From: Luteipulveratus flavus
Lineage (GTDB): Bacteria > Actinomycetota > Actinomycetes > Actinomycetales > Dermatophilaceae
DNA: 64,000 nucleotides
Assembly: GCF_029439465.1 (NCBI RefSeq)
Contig: NZ_JAROAV010000012.1
Location: 1-64,000 of the forward strand
Reading direction: 5' to 3'
Part shown: one piece after another, positions 1 through 7,767 of the stretch
Layout: the number at the start of each line of letters is the position of its first letter
How positions within the stretch are numbered: position 1 is the stretch's first letter
Notes under the pieces: generated by a model
What the model was told of the DNA's origin: nothing
Databases searched by the model: none
What the model saw: only the letters and a program-made list of their open reading frames with translations
Made by a program: the position numbers and the translations under genes

Positions 1-107
1 GGTGGTTTCGACACGGGCTCGCCCAGCGGCTCGCCCGGCTCAACCGGCGGGAGGCTCACCCGGCTCAACCGGCGGAGCGGCTCGCCCTATTCGACCGGCG
101 GGGGGCC
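1..107. repeat. Intergenic repeat element, copy 1 (window edge)
   Basis: Contains the family words TTTCGACACGGGCTCGCC, GGCTCAACCGGCGG (twice) and TATTCGACCGGCGG. The same words recur in the repeats near 24.6, 30.4, 37.0, 41.5, 42.1, 43.7 and 57.2 kb. It abuts the 3' end of the kinase gene that follows, and its left end lies outside the window. Confidence 0.75.
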
Positions 108-1268
108 GATGGTCAGCGTTCGCGGGGAAACACCTGGCTCTGGGAGGTGAACTGGATTGTCTCCCAACGAGATTCGGCCGAGCACGCGTGGCTGGTCCGC
201 GCCGGTCATTCCGGGGAGGACGCCGGGGACCTGGTGCCAGGTCAGGTACCCGATCAGCGCCATCAGGTACGCCTCCTTGTCGTCGGCCGGCAGTCCGACC
301 GCGTCGCTGGTCTTCACCTCGACGCGACCGAGCGCCCGCTCCAGCGCAGCCATCAGCACCGGGTTGTGCACGCCCCCGCCGGACACCACCAGCCGATCCA
401 CGTCGTACGGCGCCAGTGCCCGCCCGACCGTCCGCGCGGTCAGCTCGACCAGCGTGGCCACCAGGTCGGCGTCGGCCACCGGGGCCACCTTCGCGACGTA
501 CGGCTCGACGTACGCGGTCGTGAACAGCTCGCGCCCGGTGGACTTCGGCGCGGGTAGGTCGTAGTACGGCTTGGCGAGCAGCAGGTCGAGCAGGTCCTCG
601 CGTACGGTGCCCGCCGCGGCGATCGCGCCGCCCGCGTCGTACGACGCCTCGCCGCGGGTGATGCGCGTGACGGCGGCGTCGATGAGGCAGTTGGCGGGAC
701 CCGTGTCGAACGCCACCGGCTCGCCGTCGGCCGGGACGACGGTGACGTTGGCGATGCCGCCGAGGTTGAGCGCGGCGCGCGTCCCCGGGCCGCCGAACCC
801 CCGCAGCAGCAGGGTGTCGAGCGTCCCGGCGAGCGGCGCGCCCTGCCCGCCGGCGGCGATGTCGCGCGCCCGCAGGTCCGACACCACCGGTAGGCCGGTC
901 GCCTGGACGATCGGGGCCGGCTGACCCAGCTGCAGCGTGCCCTCGGCCCGGCCGTCGGTGACCCAGTGGAAGACCGTCTGGCCGTGGCTCACGACCAGGT
1001 CCGCGCCGCCCACGTCGGCGACCACGGCGGTCGCTGCGGCAGCGCAGGAACGCCCCACCAGCTCGTCCAGCTGCGCGACCTCCGCGACCGTGGTGGACGA
1101 CGGCGGCAGCAGCGCCAGCAGCCGCTCCCGCAGCGACTCGGGCCAGCGCCAGGTGCGCGCCTGCAGCGGCCGCAGGACCAGGTCTCCGGTCTGCGCGCCG
1201 GACAGGTCGGCGACCGCGACGTCAAGCCCGTCCATCGAGGTGCCCGAGATCATGCCGACGACGATCAT
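87..1268 (-). CDS. anmK: Anhydro-N-acetylmuramic acid kinase
   Basis: The 393-residue product phosphorylates and hydrolyses 1,6-anhydro-MurNAc to MurNAc-6-phosphate in cytosolic peptidoglycan recycling; MurNAc-6-P is the substrate of the murQ product encoded 4.4 kb away. The N-terminus MIVVGMISGTSMDGLDVAV is the family's phosphate-binding GTSxDGxD signature, followed by HGQTVFH, LNLGGIANVT, FDTGPANCLID and the late VVSGGGVHNP motif. Length is normal for AnmK. The reading frame stays open upstream, but homology starts at the ATG at 1268. That ATG lies 8 nt after a TACCGT -10-like box shared with the divergent panC, so the mRNA is probably leaderless or nearly so. Identification is firm; the start is very likely. 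Confidence 0.95.
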   Translation of the reverse strand: MIVVGMISGTSMDGLDVAVADLSGAQTGDLVLRPLQARTWRWPESLRERLLALLPPSSTTVAEVAQLDELVGRSCAAAATAVVADVGGADLVVSHGQTVFHWVTDGRAEGTLQLGQPAPIVQATGLPVVSDLRARDIAAGGQGAPLAGTLDTLLLRGFGGPGTRAALNLGGIANVTVVPADGEPVAFDTGPANCLIDAAVTRITRGEASYDAGGAIAAAGTVREDLLDLLLAKPYYDLPAPKSTGRELFTTAYVEPYVAKVAPVADADLVATLVELTARTVGRALAPYDVDRLVVSGGGVHNPVLMAALERALGRVEVKTSDAVGLPADDKEAYLMALIGYLTWHQVPGVLPGMTGADQPRVLGRISLGDNPVHLPEPGVSPRTLTIGPPPVE

Positions 1269-1276
1269 GACCGAGG

Positions 1277-1286
1277 ACGGTACCGT
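1277..1286. promoter_or_regulatory. Palindromic ACGGTACCGT, shared -10 box for divergent anmK and panC
   Basis: The 10-bp perfect palindrome presents TACCGT on both strands. On the plus strand TACCGT (1281-1286) is 7 nt before the panC GTG at 1294. On the minus strand it (1277-1282) is 8 nt before the anmK ATG at 1268. Many other starts here have a TANNNT-like hexamer 6-7 nt upstream, so one palindrome probably serves two divergent leaderless promoters. No transcript data are available. Confidence 0.5.
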
Positions 1287-1293
1287 TCTGCGG

Positions 1294-2139
1294 GTGCGTG
1301 TCGTCCGAACGGTCTCCGAGCTGCGTGATGCCCTGCGTCGTGCCCGGCGTGAGGACTCCACGATCGGGTTCGTGCCGACGATGGGTGCGCTGCACGCCGG
1401 CCACGAGGCGCTGATGGAGCAGGCGCGGCGCGAGTGCGACGTCGTCGTGCTGTCCATCTTCGTCAACCCGACGCAGTTCAACGACCCGACCGACCTCGAG
1501 CGCTACCCGCGCACCGAGGAGGCGGACGTCGCGGCGGCCGAGCGCGCCGGGGTCGACCTGGTGTTCGCGCCGTTCGCGCAGGAGATGTACCCGCGCGGGG
1601 CGACCATCGAGGTCCGCCTCGCCGGTCCGCTGGTCGACACGCTGGAGGGCGCCCACCGCGGGTCCGACCACTTCCACGGCGTGACGACGGTCGTCGCCAA
1701 GCTGTTCAACATCGTCCAGCCGGACGTCGCGTACTTCGGGCAGAAGGACGCCCAGCAGGTCCTCGTCGTGACGGCGCTCGTCCGCGAGCTGAACTTCCCG
1801 GTCCGGATCCAGGCGGTCCAGACCGTCCGGGAGCCCGACGGCCTGGCGATGTCCAGCCGCAACGTGCACGTCCAGGGGCGCGACCGTGAACGCGCGCTCG
1901 CGCTCAAGGCAGGCCTGGACTCCGCGCAGGCCACGTACGACGGGGGCGAGCGCGACGCGGACGCCGTTATCGCCGCCTCGGTCGCCGCCATGGCGTCCTA
2001 CGAGGTGGACCCGGAGTACCTCGCGATCGTCGACCGGGTGACGCTGGAGCCGTTGCGGACGGTCGAGCCCGGAGCGCTCGTCGTCGTCGCGGCGCCGGTC
2101 GGCCCGGTCCGCCTCATCGACAACGCCACCATCCACTGA
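1294..2139 (+). CDS. panC: Pantothenate synthetase (pantoate--beta-alanine ligase)
   Basis: The 281-residue enzyme condenses pantoate with beta-alanine using ATP, the last step of pantothenate (CoA precursor) synthesis. Visible family motifs are FVPTMGALHAGHEALM (HIGH-like nucleotide-binding loop), VVLSIFVNPTQFN, HFHGVTTVVAKLFNIV, AYFGQKDAQQ and MSSRNVHV. I chose the GTG at 1294 because PanC proteins begin close to RTVxELR and because TACCGT sits 7 nt upstream. An in-frame ATG at 1267 would overlap the divergent anmK start codon and leave no room for a promoter. panB follows after 35 nt, so panC-panB is an operon. Confidence 0.95.
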   Translation: MRVVRTVSELRDALRRARREDSTIGFVPTMGALHAGHEALMEQARRECDVVVLSIFVNPTQFNDPTDLERYPRTEEADVAAAERAGVDLVFAPFAQEMYPRGATIEVRLAGPLVDTLEGAHRGSDHFHGVTTVVAKLFNIVQPDVAYFGQKDAQQVLVVTALVRELNFPVRIQAVQTVREPDGLAMSSRNVHVQGRDRERALALKAGLDSAQATYDGGERDADAVIAASVAAMASYEVDPEYLAIVDRVTLEPLRTVEPGALVVVAAPVGPVRLIDNATIH

Positions 2140-2174
2140 TCCACCAGATCCATCCAGATCCATCCGGAGAACGA

Positions 2175-3068
<894 letters not shown>

Positions 3069-3086
3069 CCCGAGTTCCGGCCCCCA

Positions 3087-3144
3087 AACTGCGTCTGGTG
3101 TTCCTGACCCGGTTCGAACCGCGTCAGGAACACCAATCGCAGTT
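3087..3144. repeat. Imperfect 58-bp palindrome, cousin of the perfect one at 29.1 kb
   Basis: The arms TGGTGTTCCTGAC and GTCAGGAACACCA flank a central GGTTCGAACC. The outer arms (CTGCG/CGCAG) also pair, with a few mismatches. The same words form a perfect palindrome at 29101-29168. It lies just downstream of panB and could end transcription as a hairpin, though no T-run follows. Confidence 0.8.
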
Positions 3145-3224
3145 CAATCAGAGCCCTGCGCGGTACGGCGACCTAGAGTTGCGCCACCGCGACCACTGAG
3201 GTCGCCGAGAGACGGGGGTCCCTC

Positions 3225-3569
3225 ATGCCCTACTCCGAACGACGCGGCATCGCCGTGCTCCTGCTGGCCGTCCTGGCCGTCGGGCTGTGCGTGCTCGGCC
3301 TCAAGGTCTTCGGCAGCGGCTCGGCCGAGTACAGCTCGGCGGACTGCCCGAGCAGCCAGGCGCCGGTCGGTGCCGACCGGGACAGCCAGCTCGCCGCGTC
3401 CCCGGTCGTCCTGAACATGGCGCTGGGGACTCCGTACGACCAGGCCGTCAAGGAGTGGGGCGACATGGCGGACTACCCCAAGACGGAGGCCGAGGCCCGC
3501 AGGCTGATGAAGCGGGTCGTCGTCCACGACAACGGCCGCGGCATGCGCTGCACGGACCTACCCAGGTAA
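3225..3569 (+). CDS. Small membrane-anchored or secreted protein, function unknown
   Basis: The 114-residue product starts with a hydrophobic segment (about residues 9-27, rich in V, L and A) that could be a signal anchor. A polar domain with two cysteines (DCPSSQ and the C-terminal MRCTDLPR) follows, allowing one extracytoplasmic disulphide. GACGGGGG precedes the ATG. No family was recognised. It stands alone between panB and the kinase gene, with palindromic elements on both sides. Confidence 0.75.
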   Translation: MPYSERRGIAVLLLAVLAVGLCVLGLKVFGSGSAEYSSADCPSSQAPVGADRDSQLAASPVVLNMALGTPYDQAVKEWGDMADYPKTEAEARRLMKRVVVHDNGRGMRCTDLPR

Positions 3570-3622
3570 CTGAGTCGCCCGAGTCTGACCGCCTTGCAAT
3601 TGCGTCAGATTCAAGTGACTCA
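3570..3622. terminator. Imperfect inverted repeat between convergent genes, candidate terminator
   Basis: CTGAGTCGC at the left end pairs with GTGACTCAG at the right (one mismatch), and inside them GTCTGAC pairs with GTCAGAT. It starts right after the stop codon of the preceding gene and faces the convergent kinase gene. A nine-G run follows at 3637-3645. There is no U-tract, so the terminator role is an inference. Confidence 0.45.
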
Positions 3623-3674
3623 GTCACCTTCCAGCCGGGGGGGGGCTGACCGGCGCGCGCACCTCAGCTGGGCC

Positions 3675-4595
3675 TCAGGCGCGGTGGACGTGGGCCTCGT
3701 GCGGGAGATCGTTCCGGTCCAGCAGCAGGGCCGCGCCGTCGAGCGCGTCGCCGACTGCGGCCCGGAGCCGCAGGTCACCGAGCGCCTCACCGAGCGGCCT
3801 GAGCAGGAGCGGTCCGAGCCCGGTCAGCCCGCCCACGACGGCCACCTCCCTGACGTCGCCCACCTGACCGGCGGCCTCCGACGCGGTGCTCGCGAGTGCC
3901 CCGGCCGCCTCCTCCACGAGCGCGATCGCGTCCGCGTCGCCGGACCGGGCCAGCGCTGCCAGGTCAGGGACGAGGGAGGCGCGCAGCCGTACGTGCTCGT
4001 ACGACCGGTCGCCCACCAGCTCGCGCCAGTCGCGCCCGATCCGGCGCGCCACGACGTCCGCCCACCGTCCGTACGCCGCGGCTCGGGCGATCATCTCGGC
4101 ACCGATCCAGCCACCGCTGCCGAGATCGCCGTCGACCGGGCCGAGTCCGTCGGCCACCGCGACCTTGCCGTCGTCGTCGACCGCGACCGCCACCGCTCCG
4201 GTACCCGCGACCACCACGACACCGCCTGCTCCGGCGAGCGCGCCGAGGTGGGCGGTCAGCGCGTCACTGGTGACCGCGGCCTGCGGCCCGCCGTACTCCG
4301 CGGACAGCCGTTGGGCGAGCTGCTCGGCGGCGACCGGATCGGTCAGAGCCCCGGCGGCGCCGACGGCGATCCGCCCGATGCGGCCACCGTCCGCTGCCCC
4401 CACGGCGTCCGCTGCCCGCACGGCGTCCGCTGCCCGCACCGCGCCCGTTTCCCGTACGGCGCCGGCGATGCTCGCCAGGGCCGCGAGCACCCCTGCCGGC
4501 GAGGCGAGGCCGGGGGAGCCGGGCGCCTCGGCGACGCCGTCGTCCGATCGGGCTCGGCAGCGCGTCTTGCCCAGGTCCACCACGACATCGGTCAC
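3675..4595 (-). CDS. BadF/BadG-family amino-sugar (GlcNAc/MurNAc-type) kinase
   Basis: The 306-residue product has the ASKHA sugar-kinase fold: an N-terminal phosphate loop VVVDLGKTRCRA, VVVVAGTGAVAVAV, GDLGSGGWIGAEMI and a late VVGGLTGLGPLL segment. In this family these mark ATP-dependent kinases of GlcNAc, MurNAc or glucosamine. Placement beside an RpiR regulator and murQ suggests it phosphorylates an amino sugar freed during wall recycling; the exact substrate is inferred. The GTG at 4595 is chosen because TTGACA-N18-AAGGCT ends 6 nt upstream. Residues 46-69 are an Ala-rich insert encoded by an 18-bp tandem repeat (4389-4460). Confidence 0.85.
   Translation of the reverse strand: MTDVVVDLGKTRCRARSDDGVAEAPGSPGLASPAGVLAALASIAGAVRETGAVRAADAVRAADAVGAADGGRIGRIAVGAAGALTDPVAAEQLAQRLSAEYGGPQAAVTSDALTAHLGALAGAGGVVVVAGTGAVAVAVDDDGKVAVADGLGPVDGDLGSGGWIGAEMIARAAAYGRWADVVARRIGRDWRELVGDRSYEHVRLRASLVPDLAALARSGDADAIALVEEAAGALASTASEAAGQVGDVREVAVVGGLTGLGPLLLRPLGEALGDLRLRAAVGDALDGAALLLDRNDLPHEAHVHRA
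4389..4460. repeat. 18-bp tandem repeat inside the kinase gene (4 units)
   Basis: GTCCGCTGCCCGCACGGC-type units lie at 4389-4406, 4407-4424, 4425-4442 and a divergent fourth at 4443-4460. Being a multiple of three, the array keeps frame and encodes repeated AVRAAD-like hexapeptides. Copy number could vary between strains by slippage. Confidence 0.85.
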
Positions 4596-4601
4596 CGCGC
4601 C

Positions 4602-4631
4602 AGCCTTCTGCGGCACGTCAGGAGATGTCAA
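4602..4631 (-). promoter_or_regulatory. Promoter of the amino-sugar kinase gene
   Basis: On the minus strand TTGACA (4626-4631) and AAGGCT (4602-4607) are separated by 18 bp, and AAGGCT ends 6 nt before the GTG start. The -35 is a perfect consensus. Leaderless transcription is likely. Confidence 0.6.
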
Positions 4632-4657
4632 CGTTTTCCCGGGCTGCGGGCGAGAGG

Positions 4658-4708
4658 TTGGTTGTTGCCATGGCCGGTGGCTAGGGTGACTCCAGTTTCC
4701 GACTGGAG
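4658..4708 (+). promoter_or_regulatory. rpiR-murQ promoter with candidate operator
   Basis: TTGGTT (4658-4663) and TAGGGT (4682-4687) are spaced by 18 bp. Immediately downstream, CTCCAGT (4690-4696) and ACTGGAG (4702-4708) form a perfect 7-bp inverted repeat. It overlaps the likely transcription start and ends 7 nt before the regulator's ATG. It is well placed for autorepression by the RpiR protein. Confidence 0.5.
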
Positions 4709-4715
4709 GGTGCAC

Positions 4716-5663
4716 ATGCCACGGGCCATGAATGCGGCGGGCGCGCCGTCCGGGGGTCAGCCGGGTGATGTGCTCGTCCGTCTGCGCTCCTCGTTGCCGA
4801 GCCTGCAGCCGGCCGAGCAGCGGGTCGCCCAGGTCGTCATCGGAGATCCTGCCGCATCCGCGCACCTGTCCATCACCGGGCTCGCCGAGAAGGCAGCCAC
4901 GTCGGTGGCCACCGTGGCACGGTTCGCCCGCAAGGCCGGCTTCGACGGGTACCCCGAGCTGCGCATCGCGCTCGCCGGCGCGGCTGCCCGCGAGGACATG
5001 CTCGGCGTGGGCGGCCGGCAGCCCCCGGCCGAGCTGGACGAGTCGGCCTCGCTGGCCGACGTCGTGAGCTCGATCGTGCACCACGAGACCCGCGCGCTGC
5101 AGGAGACGGCCGAGCACCTGGACCTGGACGCGATGCAGGCGGCCGTGGACGCGATCGGAGCCGCTCGGCGCATCGACATCTTCGGCGTCGGCGCCAGTGG
5201 CGGGGTCGCCACCGACCTGCGGGCCAAGCTCCACCGGATCGGACGTATCGCGTTCTCCTGGAAAGAGGTTCACGCGGCGTCGACGGCTGCTGCCCTGCTT
5301 GGTGAGGGGGACGTCGCGATCGGCATCTCGCACAGCGGTGCCACCCTCGACACGGTCGAGCCGCTCACCGTGGCCAGGAACGCCGGCGCCAGGACGGTGG
5401 CGGTCACCAACTTCGCGGGGTCACCGCTCGCCGAGGCCGCCGACATCGTCCTCACCACCGCCGCACGCGAGACGACGTTCCGCTCGGGGGCGACGGCGAG
5501 CCGTACGGCGCAGCTCGCCGTCGTCGACATCCTCTTCGTGGCTGTCGCCCGCCTCGACCTGGCCGGGTCGACGTCGGCGCTCAGCAAGACCCACGACGCC
5601 CTGTCGGCGCGGCGGCTGAGCTCGTCCCGTGCGGGAGCGGCGGACGGACGGAGCGGTTCGTGA
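4716..5663 (+). CDS. RpiR/MurR-family transcriptional regulator
   Basis: The 315-residue product has an N-terminal HTH_6 domain (about 15-95; LSITGLAEKAATSVATVARFARKAG is truncated here to its core, TSVATVARFARKAG, as the recognition region) and a C-terminal SIS domain (about 135-285) with GVGASGGVATDLRAKL and AIGISHSGATLDTVEPL, which binds a phosphosugar. Its stop overlaps the murQ start by 4 nt (GTGA), so it probably senses MurNAc-6-P or a related metabolite and controls murQ and the divergent kinase. The ATG at 4716 follows GGAGGG. The inverted repeat at 4690-4708 is a plausible operator. Confidence 0.88.
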   Translation: MPRAMNAAGAPSGGQPGDVLVRLRSSLPSLQPAEQRVAQVVIGDPAASAHLSITGLAEKAATSVATVARFARKAGFDGYPELRIALAGAAAREDMLGVGGRQPPAELDESASLADVVSSIVHHETRALQETAEHLDLDAMQAAVDAIGAARRIDIFGVGASGGVATDLRAKLHRIGRIAFSWKEVHAASTAAALLGEGDVAIGISHSGATLDTVEPLTVARNAGARTVAVTNFAGSPLAEAADIVLTTAARETTFRSGATASRTAQLAVVDILFVAVARLDLAGSTSALSKTHDALSARRLSSSRAGAADGRSGS

Positions 5664-6583
5664 GTGCGCCCCCCGGACCCGACCAGCACCTGGCCCGGCT
5701 GGTCACCGAGGCGCGCAACCCGGCCTCCCGCTCGCTGGACCGCATGTCGACGACGCAGGTCGTGGAGCTCATGAACGCCGAGGACTCCCATGTCGCCGCC
5801 GCGGTCGCTCGGGCGATCCCGCGGATCGCGCAGGCCGCCGACCTCGTCGCGGGCTCCCTGCAGGCCGGTGGCCGGCTGGTCTACCTGGGGGCCGGCACCA
5901 GCGGGCGCCTGGCGACGCTGGACGCGGCCGAGTGCCCGCCCACCTTCAGCACCGACCCGGAGCAGGTCATCACGCTGCTGGCCGGGGGTGACGCCGCGAT
6001 CACGCAGGCCATCGAGGGTGCGGAGGACGACACCGCCGGCGCGGCGAGGGACGTCGACGCGGCCGAGGTCGGCCCGCGCGACACCGTCGTCGGACTCACC
6101 GCCAGCGGGCGCACGCCGTACGTCGTCGCCGGGCTCACCCGCGCCCGCGAGCGGGGCGCGCGCACCATCTCGGTCGCGTGCAACGCCGGTGCGGAGGTCA
6201 GCGCGTACGCCGACGTCGCGATCGAGGTCGTCACCGGCCCCGAGGTGCTGAGCGGGTCGACGCGGCTCAAGGCCGGGACGGCGCAGAAGATGGTCTGCAA
6301 CATGCTCACGACCGCGGCCATGGTGCGCAACGGCAAGACGTTCAAGGACCTCATGGTCGACATGCGCCCGACCAACAGCAAGCTGCTGGACCGCGCCCGG
6401 CGAATCGTCGCCGCAGCCGCGGAGGTCGATCTGGCCGCGGCCGGACGCGCGCTGGACGAAGCGGGTGGACGGACCAAGGTGGCGATCGTCATGCTGCTCA
6501 CCGGTGGTGACGCGGCCTCCGCGGAGGCCAGACTGACCGCCACCGACGGCGTCGTCGCACCCGCGCTCGACGAGGTGAAGTGA
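5660..6583 (+). CDS. murQ: N-acetylmuramic acid 6-phosphate etherase
   Basis: The 307-residue SIS-domain lyase cleaves the lactyl ether of MurNAc-6-P, giving GlcNAc-6-P and D-lactate. Family motifs seen are TEARNPASRSLDRMST, VYLGAGTSGRLATLDAAECPPTF, LTASGRTPYVV, VACNAG, the long GPEVLSGSTRLKAGTAQK segment and VDMRPTNSKL. Length is typical. The GTG start overlaps the rpiR stop, indicating translational coupling. Together with anmK at the left end it closes the route from anhydro-MurNAc to GlcNAc-6-P. Confidence 0.96.
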   Translation: MSAPPGPDQHLARLVTEARNPASRSLDRMSTTQVVELMNAEDSHVAAAVARAIPRIAQAADLVAGSLQAGGRLVYLGAGTSGRLATLDAAECPPTFSTDPEQVITLLAGGDAAITQAIEGAEDDTAGAARDVDAAEVGPRDTVVGLTASGRTPYVVAGLTRARERGARTISVACNAGAEVSAYADVAIEVVTGPEVLSGSTRLKAGTAQKMVCNMLTTAAMVRNGKTFKDLMVDMRPTNSKLLDRARRIVAAAAEVDLAAAGRALDEAGGRTKVAIVMLLTGGDAASAEARLTATDGVVAPALDEVK

Positions 6584-6597
6584 CCGGAGGAACTCTC

Positions 6598-7149
6598 GTG
6601 GGACGACGCATGTTCGTGGCCGTGGTCCCACCCGAGCCGGTCCAGGAGGATCTCGCCGCCTTCCTCGAGCCACGCGCCGAGCACCCGTGGATCGCGCCCG
6701 AGCAGTGGCACATCACGCTGGCCTTCATGAGCGACGTGTCCGCATCGGCCGAGGACCGGTTGGTCGAGGGGCTGGAGGCCGCGGCGGCCCGGCGTACGTC
6801 GATGCGGTTGCAGCTGGCCGGTGCCGGAGCGTTCCCGGACCCGTGGGCGGCCAAGGTGCTCTGGGTGGGGGTGCGCGGCGACGTCGACGAGCTGGGTCGC
6901 CTCGCCCGCAACGTCCGCAACAGCGCACAGCACGCCGGTGCGACTCCGGACGGGCAGGCGTTCGCGCCCCATCTCACCGTGAGCAGGCTGCGCCGGGTCC
7001 AGGAGCAGACCCGGTGGGTCCGGGTGCTCGACACGTATGAGGGACCGTCCTGGGTGGCGGACGAGATCTGCCTGATCGCCTCCGAGCTCGGGGTGGGTCC
7101 GCACGGGCGTCCGCGCTACGAGATCGTCGCCACGGCAGGGTTGGGCTGA
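6598..7149 (+). CDS. thpR: RNA 2',3'-cyclic phosphodiesterase (2H family)
   Basis: The 183-residue 2H phosphoesterase has both His-x-Thr motifs: HITL (near residue 38) and HLTV (near residue 125), separated as in the LigT/ThpR family. It begins RRMFVAVVPPEPV, matching the family's RxFxAxxPP start. These enzymes hydrolyse 2',3'-cyclic phosphates on RNA ends. I chose the GTG at 6598, which has GGAGG 7 nt upstream; another GTG at 6580 overlaps the murQ stop. It probably rides on the murQ transcript without an obvious functional tie. Confidence 0.88.
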   Translation: MGRRMFVAVVPPEPVQEDLAAFLEPRAEHPWIAPEQWHITLAFMSDVSASAEDRLVEGLEAAAARRTSMRLQLAGAGAFPDPWAAKVLWVGVRGDVDELGRLARNVRNSAQHAGATPDGQAFAPHLTVSRLRRVQEQTRWVRVLDTYEGPSWVADEICLIASELGVGPHGRPRYEIVATAGLG

Positions 7150-7234
7150 CCCCGCAAGGCTGCGGCTGAGCCCCCGCGGAGCGGCCCGGCCGGTTACGCT
7201 GACCGTCATTCGAGCGCGCACAGAACTTGAGTCG

Positions 7235-7256
7235 CATAGTTTTTCTATGTAATGAT
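7235..7256 (+). promoter_or_regulatory. marR promoter with CATAG-N5-CTATG operator
   Basis: CATAG (7235-7239) and CTATG (7245-7249) form an inverted repeat separated by five T. AATGAT (7251-7256) is a -10-like box ending 6 nt before the ATG at 7263. A repressor bound here would block its own leaderless promoter. Confidence 0.5.
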
Positions 7257-7262
7257 GCGCGG

Positions 7263-7691
7263 ATGACGACCTCGAGCCGCCGCGGAGACGAGCTGCTGTC
7301 GGCAGTGGCGCGCCTGCACCGCTGGGCCACGCGGAACGCGAGCCTGGACCTCCCCACCGCTCAGGGTCGGGTCCTCGCGCTCGTGGCCGAGCTCGGCCCG
7401 TCCCGGATCGGGGACCTGGCGGCCGCCGACCACTGCAGCCAGCCCACGATGACGACGCAGGTCCAGCGCGTCGAGGCGCGTGGCTGGGTGACGCGCGAGG
7501 CGGACCCGGCGGACGCTCGTGCCTGGCTGGTCGGCATCACGCCGGAGGGGCGCCAGGCCCTGCGCACGGCTCGGGCGGCGCGCGGGAAGGCCGTCCAGCC
7601 GCTGCTCGACTCGTTGAGCCGTGAGGACGCCGCCGTGCTGGAGCGCGCGGCCGAGATCATGCACAGCATGGTCAGCGCCGCCCGGGGCTGA
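7263..7691 (+). CDS. MarR-family transcriptional regulator
   Basis: The 142-residue protein has the MarR winged helix: a helical N-terminus (LLSAVARLHRWATRN), the recognition region AAADHCSQPTMTTQVQRVEARG and the wing WVTREADPADARAWLVGITPEG. It stands 76 nt before a co-directional MFS exporter gene, a common MarR arrangement. CTAT/ATAG half-sites occur before both genes, suggesting that it represses itself and the transporter until a small molecule binds. The ligand is unknown. Start chosen for the -10-like box 6 nt upstream. Confidence 0.88.
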   Translation: MTTSSRRGDELLSAVARLHRWATRNASLDLPTAQGRVLALVAELGPSRIGDLAAADHCSQPTMTTQVQRVEARGWVTREADPADARAWLVGITPEGRQALRTARAARGKAVQPLLDSLSREDAAVLERAAEIMHSMVSAARG

Positions 7692-7729
7692 GCCACCCTC
7701 GTCGTGGACTACCCGGATTGTCCGCGGCG

Positions 7730-7752
7730 TTATATATAGACAATAGATACAA
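7730..7752 (+). promoter_or_regulatory. AT-rich operator/promoter of the MFS gene
   Basis: The stretch is strikingly AT-rich for this DNA and contains ATAGACA followed by ATAGATA as spaced half-sites. It resembles the ATAG/CTAT words before the MarR gene. It lies 15 nt before the ATG at 7768, so it probably overlaps the promoter. Confidence 0.45.
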
Positions 7753-7767
7753 ATGAGGGAGTACAGC

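Noticed and set aside
1267-1293. ATG at 1267 as panC start
   Set aside because: It overlaps the divergent anmK start codon, and family homology begins after the GTG at 1294, which has a -10 box 7 nt upstream.
3111-3120. GGTTCGAACC resembling a tRNA T-arm
   Set aside because: It is the centre of the long palindrome, and no acceptor, D or anticodon arms can be built around it.
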